Source of the DNA: Akkermansiaceae bacterium
GTDB lineage: Bacteria; Verrucomicrobiota; Verrucomicrobiia; Verrucomicrobiales; Akkermansiaceae
Assembly: GCA_015062055.1 (NCBI GenBank)
Contig: SUVK01000006.1
Location: 21,070-85,069, forward strand
Direction: 5' to 3'
DNA length: 64,000 nucleotides
Under the pieces are notes generated by a model, which saw only the letters and a program-made list of their open reading frames with translations, had not been told where the DNA came from and did not search any database. Of the stretch, positions 7,965 through 16,324 are shown piece by piece. Positions within the stretch are counted from its first letter, which is position 1, and each line of letters opens with the position of its first letter. The translations under genes were made by a program, and so were the position numbers.

Positions 7965-7992
7965 TTGATTACGGGGGATAATCGGTTATAAT
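7965..7992 (+). promoter_or_regulatory. Promoter of the murC-ddl-ftsQ operon
   Basis: TTGATT (7965-7970), a 16-base spacer and a perfect TATAAT (7987-7992). The start codon is at 8007, leaving a leader of about eight bases. Confidence 0.65.
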
Positions 7993-8006
7993 AACGCGCA
8001 AGTATT

Positions 8007-10307
8007 ATGATTGAACAGTTACGCAAACGACTTTTGGACCGGGAGCATCCCGTACGCATCCATCTGATAGGAGTAGCCGGTGCCGGCATGAGCGGGTTGG
8101 CACGCATGTTGCTTGAAATGGGTCACCGAGTAAGTGGTTGTGACCGCGTAACAAGCACCGAGACAGAAAAGCTGCAACAAGCCGGGCTCGTCTTTTCTTG
8201 CCCGCACAGTGCAGAGTCGGTTCAAGATGCCGAAATTATCATATACTCCAGCGCGATTCGCGAAGAAAATGTGGCCTTGGCTGCAGCCCGACAAAACGGG
8301 AGTTTGTGCTTGCGACGCGCAGAATGTTTAGCTGCAATTCTCAACAACAAGAAAGGCGTCGTAGTTGCCGGCACCCACGGCAAAACCACAACCTCGGCCA
8401 TGTCTGCCCACCTGCTCCGCGAGGGCCGTATGCGTCCCTGCCACTATGTGGGGGCAGAAATCCCCGTATTGGGCGCCAATGCCCATTGGAACGAGGACAG
8501 CGAGTATCTTGTTGCCGAAGGTGACGAAAGTGATGGAACACTGGTCAACTACATCCCCGAGCATAGTATCATCTTGAACATTGAAGCCGAACATTTAGAC
8601 TTCTACCGTGACTTAGACCACATCAAGAGTGTTTTCCACCGTCTTTGCCGTCAAACTCGTGGCAAGCTCATCTACTGCAAGAACGATGCAGGCGCCCATG
8701 ATGTGTGCTCTCAATACCCCAATACGATTTCATACGGCTGGCAAGATGCCGACTACACGGCAACCGACATGACCGTAAAGCGAGGGCGCACCCTCTACAC
8801 AATCAATTACAAAGGAGAACCGCTCGGGCGTGTGGAGTTAGGCATACCCGGCCGACACAATGTACTCAACTCATTAGCAGCTACGGCACTGGCCCTGGAG
8901 CTGGGGTGCGACTTTGCCAGCGTAACGAGAGGGTTGGTCAGCTTTGCGGGGGCTCGCCGACGTTTCGAGACTAAGTATCTCTCCCGACAATACCGCATTG
9001 TAGACGACTACGGGCACCACCCCACGGAGATTGCAGCAACCTTGCAAACGGCACAAAGCCTCAAACCGGACCGTTTGATTGTACTCTTCCAGCCCCATCG
9101 CTATACCCGCACCCAGTTGTTGCGAGATGACTTTGGCAAAGTACTGCAAAACCTTGACAAGCTTTATGTAGCAGATGTCTACCCTGCCAGCGAGCTACCG
9201 ATACCCGGCATCAGCGGGCAAACGATTGTAGATGCAGTACAAGAAAACGGCCCGGTAGACGCAGCATTCTTACCCAATCTGCCACTGGCACACCATACGG
9301 TCGGCAACGCACTGCGCCCCGGTGATATGTTCATCACCTTGGGTGCAGGTAATGTTCATGAGGCCGGCACCAAAATTGCTGCAGACTTGCGTATTCTTGC
9401 AGAAATGCAACAAGAGTGCGGCGAAGATATCAATTATCGACTCTATGAGCCGATGAGCAAGCATACCACCATGGGAGTTGGCGGCGAAGCTCAATACTGG
9501 GTGGAGCCCAACAGCTTTGAAAAAATGCAAGCAGTGGTTAACTTCTTCAAAGATCGCCATATACCGGTGCATATCATCGGCAGAGGCTCCAACGTCATTG
9601 TTCGAGAGGGCGGCATCCGAGGCGCCGTGATTCATCCCTGCTGTGGCGAGTTCGATAAGATTGAACTGCAAGGTCGCAACATCGTTGCCGGAGCCGGCGT
9701 GAAACTCAAAAAACTTGCAGCATTTGCCGCACAAAACGGCATTGCGGGTTTTGAGTGGATGGATGGCATCCCCGGTTACGTAGGAGGCAGCCTCAGGATG
9801 AACGCCGGTGCTATGGGGAGCGATATGTGGGGTGTGTTCTGCTCTGCCGTTGCCCTCAATGAGGACGGCGATATCGTCGAGTTTGAAAAAGAAAACATGA
9901 AGGGTGCCATCTACCGCCGCATCCCCGAGTTTGAACACAATATGGTGATGCAAGCCACATTCCGTGGCACCCCGGATGCCCCGCAAGCAATAGCGGACCG
10001 CATGGAGGCCAGCAGAACCCACCGCAAAACAACCCAGCCCTTAGCCCCCAGCGCAGGTTGCACCTTCGTTAACCCCGAGGAAATACCTGCCGGCAAACTC
10101 ATAGACGAAATGGGGCTCAAAGGCTTCTCCATCGGCGGCGCACAAGTATCTGAGGTCCATGCAAACTTTATCATCAACAAGGGAGGAGCCAAAGCAACCG
10201 ATATTACCGAGCTTATTGATTACATTCGCAACAAAGCCAAAACAGAACGAGGCATCACCTTGCGAACCGAGGTACAGGTAATCGGCGATCGCGAACCCCA
10301 ATTCTGA
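8007..10307 (+). CDS. murC/murB: MurC-MurB fusion: UDP-MurNAc--L-alanine ligase / UDP-MurNAc dehydrogenase
   Basis: A 766-residue two-domain enzyme. Residues 1 to about 460 are MurC: IGVAGAGMSGLARM, the P-loop AGTHGKTTTS (121-130) and GDESDGTL; this half adds L-alanine to UDP-MurNAc. Residues from about 470 are MurB, an FAD enzyme that reduces UDP-GlcNAc-enolpyruvate: IGRGSNVIVREGG, DGIPGYVGGSLRMNAGAMG and GGAQVSEVHANFIIN. In the MurB active-site loop PSAGCTFVNP a Cys takes the place of the usual catalytic Ser. MurB makes the substrate that MurC uses, so the fusion joins consecutive steps. ddl and ftsQ follow in one operon, a remnant of the division and cell-wall cluster. Confidence 0.95.
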   Translation: MIEQLRKRLLDREHPVRIHLIGVAGAGMSGLARMLLEMGHRVSGCDRVTSTETEKLQQAGLVFSCPHSAESVQDAEIIIYSSAIREENVALAAARQNGSLCLRRAECLAAILNNKKGVVVAGTHGKTTTSAMSAHLLREGRMRPCHYVGAEIPVLGANAHWNEDSEYLVAEGDESDGTLVNYIPEHSIILNIEAEHLDFYRDLDHIKSVFHRLCRQTRGKLIYCKNDAGAHDVCSQYPNTISYGWQDADYTATDMTVKRGRTLYTINYKGEPLGRVELGIPGRHNVLNSLAATALALELGCDFASVTRGLVSFAGARRRFETKYLSRQYRIVDDYGHHPTEIAATLQTAQSLKPDRLIVLFQPHRYTRTQLLRDDFGKVLQNLDKLYVADVYPASELPIPGISGQTIVDAVQENGPVDAAFLPNLPLAHHTVGNALRPGDMFITLGAGNVHEAGTKIAADLRILAEMQQECGEDINYRLYEPMSKHTTMGVGGEAQYWVEPNSFEKMQAVVNFFKDRHIPVHIIGRGSNVIVREGGIRGAVIHPCCGEFDKIELQGRNIVAGAGVKLKKLAAFAAQNGIAGFEWMDGIPGYVGGSLRMNAGAMGSDMWGVFCSAVALNEDGDIVEFEKENMKGAIYRRIPEFEHNMVMQATFRGTPDAPQAIADRMEASRTHRKTTQPLAPSAGCTFVNPEEIPAGKLIDEMGLKGFSIGGAQVSEVHANFIINKGGAKATDITELIDYIRNKAKTERGITLRTEVQVIGDREPQF

Positions 10308-10326
10308 TTTTCAACGCATAGCATTC

Positions 10327-11250
10327 ATGAAGACACTTACAAAAGACACAGCTATTGCCCTGTTAATGGGTGGTCCCGGTTCAGAACGACAAGTATCTCT
10401 TGTATCTGGCAATGCCGTACTGACCGCTCTCAAAGAAGAAGGATTCACCAACGTAACCCCGGTTATCGTCGAAAGAGAACGCCCGACCATTCCCGCAGGC
10501 ACCGAACTGTGCTACAATATGATTCACGGTACATACGGTGAAGACGGCGGGCTGCAATCATATTTGGAGGAGTTAGGGATTCCCTACACCGGTGCCGGTG
10601 CTGCAACAAGCCGCAACTGCTTTGACAAAATTCTCACCAAAAAAGCATTCTTTGCAGCAGGTGTACCCACCCCGGCAGATGAGGTTATCAACCCCGGAGA
10701 AATGCCCACCATCGGGGTACCTTGCGTTATTAAGCCCCCCTGCGAGGGGTCTTCCGTAGGTGTCAGTATCGTGAAAACAGAAGAAGAGCTGCCGGCGGCT
10801 GTTAGTGAAGCAGCAAAATACGGCACCGACCTTTTGGTTGAGGAATACATAGAGGGTAAAGAGTTGACCGTCGCTATTTTCAACGGCACAGCACTGCCCG
10901 TCATTCATATTGCCCCGAGAGAAGGTTTTTACGATTATGCCAATAAATACCCCTCACTCTCCGGCGGTGTCGGGTCTGACTACATCTGCCCGGCAGATAT
11001 TACCGAAGAAGAGACAAAGGCCGTACAAGAAGCTGCTTTAGCTGCATACAAGGCTCTTAATGTAGAGGTCTATGGTCGAGTCGATGTTCTGCTGACGAAA
11101 GACAGCAAGCCTTATGTGCTCGAAATTAATACCATACCGGGCATGACCAGCGCCTCGCTTTTCCCCAAAGCGGCGGCTGCTGTGGGCATCAGCTTCGGAG
11201 AGCTCTGCCGCCGTATTGCCGAAATATCCCTGAACCAGCCACGAGGGTAA
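10327..11250 (+). CDS. ddl: D-alanine--D-alanine ligase
   Basis: A 307-residue ATP-grasp enzyme that makes D-Ala-D-Ala for the peptidoglycan stem peptide. Typical features are LMGGPGSERQVSLVSG at the N-terminus, IKPPCEGSSVGVS (ATP-binding loop), VEEYIEGKELTVAI, YGRVDVLL and LEINTIPGMTSASLFP (metal-binding Glu/Asn). Length is normal for the family. It starts 19 bases after the murC-murB stop and ends eight bases before ftsQ, so it is an inner gene of the operon. Confidence 0.95.
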   Translation: MKTLTKDTAIALLMGGPGSERQVSLVSGNAVLTALKEEGFTNVTPVIVERERPTIPAGTELCYNMIHGTYGEDGGLQSYLEELGIPYTGAGAATSRNCFDKILTKKAFFAAGVPTPADEVINPGEMPTIGVPCVIKPPCEGSSVGVSIVKTEEELPAAVSEAAKYGTDLLVEEYIEGKELTVAIFNGTALPVIHIAPREGFYDYANKYPSLSGGVGSDYICPADITEEETKAVQEAALAAYKALNVEVYGRVDVLLTKDSKPYVLEINTIPGMTSASLFPKAAAAVGISFGELCRRIAEISLNQPRG

Positions 11251-11258
11251 CATAATAA

Positions 11259-12263
11259 ATGAAGCAAAACGGCAACAGATACCGCAAACACGAGAAAAGC
11301 ACCGTTAAGCAGCTGGAGAACAAGCTTTCTCTCGGCCAGCGACTCTTTAGTGTTATCACATTTTTACGCGGAGCAAAACATCTGCGCAAGTGGTTAATTA
11401 TAGCCAGCTGTGCGGTACTGATAATTGCCGTTTTGCATTTAATTGTTCAATGGGTAACGGCCTCTTACGATAACCGAAGCCACACATACACGGATGAAAT
11501 TCGGGCCCCATATTCCACAGAAAACACAGGAACCCACTCTTCCGAGCTCTATCAAGTGAGTGATGATCCGAAAAGCATTATTCACCACATTAGTTATAAC
11601 TCACGATACGGTATCATCAGCAAACCCCAAGTCGTTGATTTGTTAGGGATTAGTGACAATACTGACATATCTTCCCTCCCGATTGACGAATTACAAAAAA
11701 AACTCAATAACCACCCGGCTATCAAAGATGCAAGAATTACGATTTCGGGGGCAAATACCCTGCATATCGACATAACGGAGCGTATACCCCTCTTATATGT
11801 GGAAATGGCAGATAGTGCCATCACCGGTAAATCAACTAAATTATGCCTGAGCCCGGAGTGCGAAATCTTTGCTCCCGATCCGGTCTTTCACGGTCAATTC
11901 GTTGATTTACCGACATGGAGGCTCAACCCCGGAGACGTCAAATTACTAGCCCCCGGGCAAACCCTCGATGCAGAATTGTGTCGCCCCGTCATAGAACTGG
12001 CTAAAGCCGCCAACAAATATAGCGATCTGACACAGCTCCCGCACATCACCAGCATTGAGCGACCACCCCATAACACGGCACAATGGCAAATGATTGTACA
12101 GCTCGAAACCGGCACTACGGTAGAAATGAGCACTCTGCACGATATACCCCAGCAGGTAGAACGACTCGTCAGGGTGCTGGAGCACGCACGCTGCATCAAT
12201 AAAAAAATCATCTCCACAAACGTCATTCCCGAAGAATATATCCCTGCCGTTTATGCGGAATAA
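11259..12263 (+). CDS. ftsQ: FtsQ-like cell-division protein
   Basis: A 334-residue protein with a basic cytoplasmic N-terminus, one membrane helix (about residues 45-67, WLIIASCAVLIIAVLHLIVQ) and a periplasmic part holding a POTRA-type domain (NSRYGIISKPQVVDLLGI, then LPIDELQKKLNNHPAIKDA) and an FtsQ-like C-terminal domain. FtsQ links the early and late divisome proteins. The sequence is divergent, but topology, length and position after murC-murB-ddl support the call. ftsA and ftsZ do not follow; the operon ends here and nusA has its own promoter. Confidence 0.8.
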   Translation: MKQNGNRYRKHEKSTVKQLENKLSLGQRLFSVITFLRGAKHLRKWLIIASCAVLIIAVLHLIVQWVTASYDNRSHTYTDEIRAPYSTENTGTHSSELYQVSDDPKSIIHHISYNSRYGIISKPQVVDLLGISDNTDISSLPIDELQKKLNNHPAIKDARITISGANTLHIDITERIPLLYVEMADSAITGKSTKLCLSPECEIFAPDPVFHGQFVDLPTWRLNPGDVKLLAPGQTLDAELCRPVIELAKAANKYSDLTQLPHITSIERPPHNTAQWQMIVQLETGTTVEMSTLHDIPQQVERLVRVLEHARCINKKIISTNVIPEEYIPAVYAE

Positions 12264-12311
12264 AAGTCTCTGTTTATGTCAATTTTATAAACCGTAAATA
12301 TTCATTTTTTC

Positions 12312-12340
12312 TTGACAAATTCATCATAAGCACTTAGAAT
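12312..12340 (+). promoter_or_regulatory. Promoter of the nusA-infB operon
   Basis: TTGACA (12312-12317), a 17-base spacer and TAGAAT (12335-12340). Expected start about 12347, giving a leader of about 100 bases, unusually long for this window. Confidence 0.8.
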
Positions 12341-12375
12341 GTGCGCATCAAGTTCCGGTCTGTTCATAGATTGGG

Positions 12376-12401
12376 GCGGGTTTAACACCCGCTCTTTTTT
12401 T
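12376..12401 (+). terminator. Candidate attenuator in the nusA leader
   Basis: GCGGGT (12376-12381), loop TTAAC, ACCCGC (12387-12392), then seven T (12395-12401). It lies downstream of the nusA promoter and upstream of the nusA start, so it would cut off nusA transcripts at about 55 bases unless read through. Confidence 0.75.
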
Positions 12402-12445
12402 GTAGCAGGCAGATAATCAAAACACAGCAACACATAACAAGAAAA

Positions 12446-13732
12446 ATGGCCGCCACAGACATCTCAGCCCTGATCGATTTCTACGTTCGAGAAAAGGATC
12501 TTTCCCGCGAACGCGTTGTTCAGGCTCTCGAAGCCTCGTTCCTCACCGCATACAATAAAATGGTACCCGGTGCAGACCGTATTCGCAACATACGTGCCAT
12601 CATCAACCCGCAAAAGAACTCTGTTAAAATTAAAGCAGAGATGGTCGTTGTGGAGGATGAAGAAATGACAGATCCCTACAATGAGATTAAGCTTTCCGTT
12701 GCAGAGCAGTTGTATGCAGCAAAAGGCAAGAGTGTCTCCGTCGGCGACACGCTTTCTCTTAACATCACCCCGCAAGACTTCGGGCGTATTGCTGTACAAA
12801 CCGCGCGCCAAACCATGCAACAGCGCATTCGCAAGGCAGAGCAAGAAATGCTTGCCGAAGCTTTCCGCGACCGAGTGGGCGAGCTGGTAACCGGCACCGT
12901 ACGCCGTTACGATAAAGGAGATGTCATCGTAGAGGTGGACAAGTTTGAAGGTATAGTACCCTCCCGTCACCGCATCCCCAAGGAAGACTACGCAGCCGGC
13001 GACAAGTTGAGATTTTATGTAGTTGAGGTACGAGATGGAGCTCGCGGCCATGAGTTGATACTTTCTCGCAGCCACCCCAACTTAGTACGCCGACTTTTTG
13101 AGAATGAGGTACTTGAGATTGCTGAAAGAACCGTTGAGATTGTCAACATTGTGCGCGAGCCCGGCTACCGCACCAAATTGGTAGTACGCAGTGAAGACCC
13201 GAATGTAGACCCCATCGGTGCTTGTGTAGGCATGCGTGGCGCCCGTGTCAAAAACGTGGTGAATGAGCTCAACCACGAGAAGGTGGATATTTTGGAGTAC
13301 ACCGAAGATAAAGCCGCGATGGTGCTTGACTCTCTCGCACCCATCGAGCCCATCAAGGTAGATGTCGACCAGCAAAACCGCATTGTGTCAGTCTATGTGG
13401 CCGATGATAAAACCGCAGCCAAAGCCAAGGGCAGCCGTGGCAAGAATGTGCGCTTAACCGCACGCCTCATCTCCGCCCCCAACGACCGCTGGGATGTGCG
13501 AGTGGAAGCCTATGACCGAATGAGCCAGACCAAAACGATTGCCCGAGAAGGAGCCAACGAGCTGGTCAGCATTCTCGGCATAAGTGCTGAACTCGCCGAT
13601 GAAATGATAGACAATGGTTTCACAACGGTACAAGGCATCGCCAGCTATGTACAGCCTGAAGATTTGGTAGATGCCTTGGGCATCAGCGAAGAACAGGCTT
13701 TCGCTATCGTCGATAAAGCGAAAAACGCTTAA
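12446..13732 (+). CDS. nusA: Transcription termination/antitermination protein NusA
   Basis: A 428-residue protein with the usual order: N-terminal RNA polymerase-binding domain (1 to about 130), S1 domain (GTVRRYDKGDVIVEVDKFEG), two KH domains (DPIGACVGMRGARVKNVVNE is the first KH loop) and a short helix-hairpin-helix tail. NusA controls pausing, termination and antitermination. No rimP gene precedes it, unlike E. coli. infB follows after 42 bases. The start ATG has an A-rich upstream region and no Shine-Dalgarno sequence. The leader terminator suggests NusA-dependent feedback control. Confidence 0.95.
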   Translation: MAATDISALIDFYVREKDLSRERVVQALEASFLTAYNKMVPGADRIRNIRAIINPQKNSVKIKAEMVVVEDEEMTDPYNEIKLSVAEQLYAAKGKSVSVGDTLSLNITPQDFGRIAVQTARQTMQQRIRKAEQEMLAEAFRDRVGELVTGTVRRYDKGDVIVEVDKFEGIVPSRHRIPKEDYAAGDKLRFYVVEVRDGARGHELILSRSHPNLVRRLFENEVLEIAERTVEIVNIVREPGYRTKLVVRSEDPNVDPIGACVGMRGARVKNVVNELNHEKVDILEYTEDKAAMVLDSLAPIEPIKVDVDQQNRIVSVYVADDKTAAKAKGSRGKNVRLTARLISAPNDRWDVRVEAYDRMSQTKTIAREGANELVSILGISAELADEMIDNGFTTVQGIASYVQPEDLVDALGISEEQAFAIVDKAKNA

Positions 13733-13774
13733 AACAAAGCCGTAATCAGACAGAAACGAATTTTATAACACAAA

Positions 13775-15892
13775 ATGGCCAATCCCGAAAAGCAAAAGCC
13801 CCAGGTACTCGACCTACTGGGCAACACAAAGAAGAAAAAGGCCCCCGTAGGCACACCTGCTGCGAAGCAGGCCCCTGCCCCGGCGACTCGTCAAGAGGCA
13901 ACTCCTAAAAACCAGCAAGCGCCCAAAAAAGCAGCGCTCGACTTATTGCAGCCACACAAGAAACCCAAAAAAGTGCAAGAACCGGCTGCAACGGCAATGG
14001 TAGCCCCCGCCCCTAAACCGCAGGAGAAACCGGCAGCTCAGCCCAAAGAAAAAAGCACACCGGCCCCTAAGAAAGAGCAAGAAAAACCGGCACCGGTCCC
14101 CGGAGGCAGCACGATTAACGTAAAAGCACCGGTATCGGTAGCAGATCTTGCAGCCAACATGGGGATTAAGCCCTTCATGCTGATTAAGGACTTGCTGCCC
14201 ATGGGTGTTTTTGCGAATCCTACGACAACCTTAGACAACGACCAAGTTGCGGCCTTGTGCGAAAAACACGGGTTCATCTTCGAGCGTGTTAAGCGCGAAA
14301 AAGGAGCCGGTATCAAAGCCCCTGTAGAGGTGGTTAAAGAGCCCGAGCCGGTCGCTATCGAAAAGGAACCGGAAGATGCCCTTAAAGTACGCACACCCAT
14401 CATCACGGTAATGGGGCACGTAGACCACGGCAAAACCTCCCTTTTGGACTACATTCGTCGCACGAAGGTAGTATCCGGTGAGGCTGGTGGTATTACTCAA
14501 CACATCGGGGCATACTCCGTAGATCACAACGGAAGCTTGCTGACATTCATAGACACCCCGGGGCACGCCATCTTCACCGAGATGCGCGCACGCGGTGCCG
14601 ACGTCACAGATATTGTGGTACTGGTAGTTGCAGCCAACGATGGTATCATGCCCCAGACAAAAGAGGCAATCATGCATGCCAAAGCCGCGGGTAAAACAAT
14701 AATCGTTGCCGTCAACAAGTGCGATCTTCCCACGGCCGACCCCATCCGCGTTCGCACCCAGCTCATGGAAAACGACCTCATGCCCACAGACTTCGGTGGC
14801 GAGGTTGAATGTGTTGATGTTTCCGCCCACACCGGGGCCGGTATAGACGACCTGCTCGACCTGCTCTGCTTACAGGCAGAAGTTATGGAGCTTAAGGCAA
14901 ACCCCCGTGGTAATTGCCGAGCCTCCATTATCGAAGCTCGTATAGAGCAAGGTAAAGGCAGCTCTGCCACCGTAATTGTACAAAGCGGCACTCTTAAGGT
15001 GGGTATGCCTTTCATCTGCGGCCCGTACGCCGGCAAGGTCAAAACCCTCTTTAATGACCAGGGTAAAGCCATCAAAAAGGTGACACCCGGTATGCCTGCC
15101 GAGGTTTCCGGGTTCTTACAGACCCCCAATGTGGGTGACGAGATGGTCGAAATGGACAACGAACGTGCGGCTCGCAAGCTTTCTGAAGAAAGACAAGAAG
15201 AATTGCGCCAGCAGCGCTTAGCTGCCCCCAAACGCTCCAGAATGGAAGACATCTTGGCCATGATGGGCGACGGCAGCCAGAAGGCGGTACTTAAGCTCTA
15301 CCTCAAGGGCGACGTACAAGGCTCTGTAGAAGCAATCAGGAAGGCTATTCTTGACATCGAAAGCGAGAAGGTAGAGTGCCAATTCATAGGTGCGTCAGCC
15401 GGTCCCATCTCCGAAAGTGATATTCTGTTGGCCTCTTCATCAGACGCCATTGTGCTCGGTTTCAACGTGAAAGTAGAGAGCAACGCGGTGAAGGCAGTAA
15501 AACGCGAAGGCGTGCAGGTTAAGATATACTCTATCGTCTATGAGCTTATAGACCAAGTTAAGGACGCCATGCTCGGCTTGCTCGAGCCCGAAACCCGCGA
15601 AACGATTCTCGGTCATGCAGAAATCAGACAGGTATTTAAATTGAACAAAGGTAAAGCTGCGGGGTCATATGTATCTGACGGCAAGATGCTGCGTACCGCC
15701 GAAGCCCGCGTTCTGCGAGATGGTCAGGTGGTGTTCGATGGTCGTATGTCTACGCTTCGACGCTTCCAGGATGAAGTGGAGGAAGTTAAGAGCGGCCTTG
15801 AATGCGGTATACGCCTCGCCGACTATAATGATTACGAAGAGGGCGACATCATCGAATGTTACTCTTTGGAGAAGATTAAGCAAACCCTCTGA
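13775..15892 (+). CDS. infB: Translation initiation factor IF-2
   Basis: A 705-residue GTPase that places initiator tRNA on the 30S subunit. It has a low-complexity Lys/Pro/Ala-rich N-terminus (to about residue 105), an IF2_N domain (KAPVSVADLAANMGIKPFML), the G domain with GHVDHGKTSLLDYIRR (G1), DTPGHAIF (G3) and NKCDLP (G4), and the C-terminal domains ending in YNDYEEGDIIECYSLEKIKQ. It sits between nusA and rbfA as in many bacteria. No frameshift. Confidence 0.96.
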   Translation: MANPEKQKPQVLDLLGNTKKKKAPVGTPAAKQAPAPATRQEATPKNQQAPKKAALDLLQPHKKPKKVQEPAATAMVAPAPKPQEKPAAQPKEKSTPAPKKEQEKPAPVPGGSTINVKAPVSVADLAANMGIKPFMLIKDLLPMGVFANPTTTLDNDQVAALCEKHGFIFERVKREKGAGIKAPVEVVKEPEPVAIEKEPEDALKVRTPIITVMGHVDHGKTSLLDYIRRTKVVSGEAGGITQHIGAYSVDHNGSLLTFIDTPGHAIFTEMRARGADVTDIVVLVVAANDGIMPQTKEAIMHAKAAGKTIIVAVNKCDLPTADPIRVRTQLMENDLMPTDFGGEVECVDVSAHTGAGIDDLLDLLCLQAEVMELKANPRGNCRASIIEARIEQGKGSSATVIVQSGTLKVGMPFICGPYAGKVKTLFNDQGKAIKKVTPGMPAEVSGFLQTPNVGDEMVEMDNERAARKLSEERQEELRQQRLAAPKRSRMEDILAMMGDGSQKAVLKLYLKGDVQGSVEAIRKAILDIESEKVECQFIGASAGPISESDILLASSSDAIVLGFNVKVESNAVKAVKREGVQVKIYSIVYELIDQVKDAMLGLLEPETRETILGHAEIRQVFKLNKGKAAGSYVSDGKMLRTAEARVLRDGQVVFDGRMSTLRRFQDEVEEVKSGLECGIRLADYNDYEEGDIIECYSLEKIKQTL

Positions 15893-15906
15893 TAAACCAC
15901 AGTACC

Positions 15907-16293
15907 ATGGCCACACGACGACTCGACAAAGTAAACGAGCTGATGCGCCGCGAAATCGGCACCTTCATTCAGAAGGAATTTGATTGGAGCGGAACCATCG
16001 TATCAATCCTTGATGTTGAAATTACGGAAGACCTCAAGGAAGGCCGCGTTTGGGTCGGCGTTGTGGGGCGTATGGCACCATCTCAAGTCATCGATAAGCT
16101 CACCAAAAACCGTGGGCTCATTCAAAAAGCTGTGAGCAGGCGTGTTGTATTACGCAACACGCCGAAGCTCACCTTCAAACACGATAATTCTGCGCAACGA
16201 GGTGTAGCCATGGTCAACTTGTTGGATGACATTGAGCAAAACCTCCCCAAAGCGCCACCCCTGCCCGAGGGTGAGTTTGACCCCGAGATTTGA
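15907..16293 (+). CDS. rbfA: Ribosome-binding factor A
   Basis: A 128-residue KH-fold protein that helps 16S rRNA 5' end maturation and 30S assembly, and is important in the cold. Family features are RLDKVNELMRREIGTFIQKE at the N-terminus, an ITEDLKEGRVWVGV strand and RVVLRNTPKLTFKHDNS near the C-terminus. It starts 14 bases after infB. Order nusA-infB-rbfA is conserved across bacteria. Confidence 0.92.
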   Translation: MATRRLDKVNELMRREIGTFIQKEFDWSGTIVSILDVEITEDLKEGRVWVGVVGRMAPSQVIDKLTKNRGLIQKAVSRRVVLRNTPKLTFKHDNSAQRGVAMVNLLDDIEQNLPKAPPLPEGEFDPEI

Positions 16294-16324
16294 CCTTTTT
16301 CACCGTTTATTTTAACGTACAACG

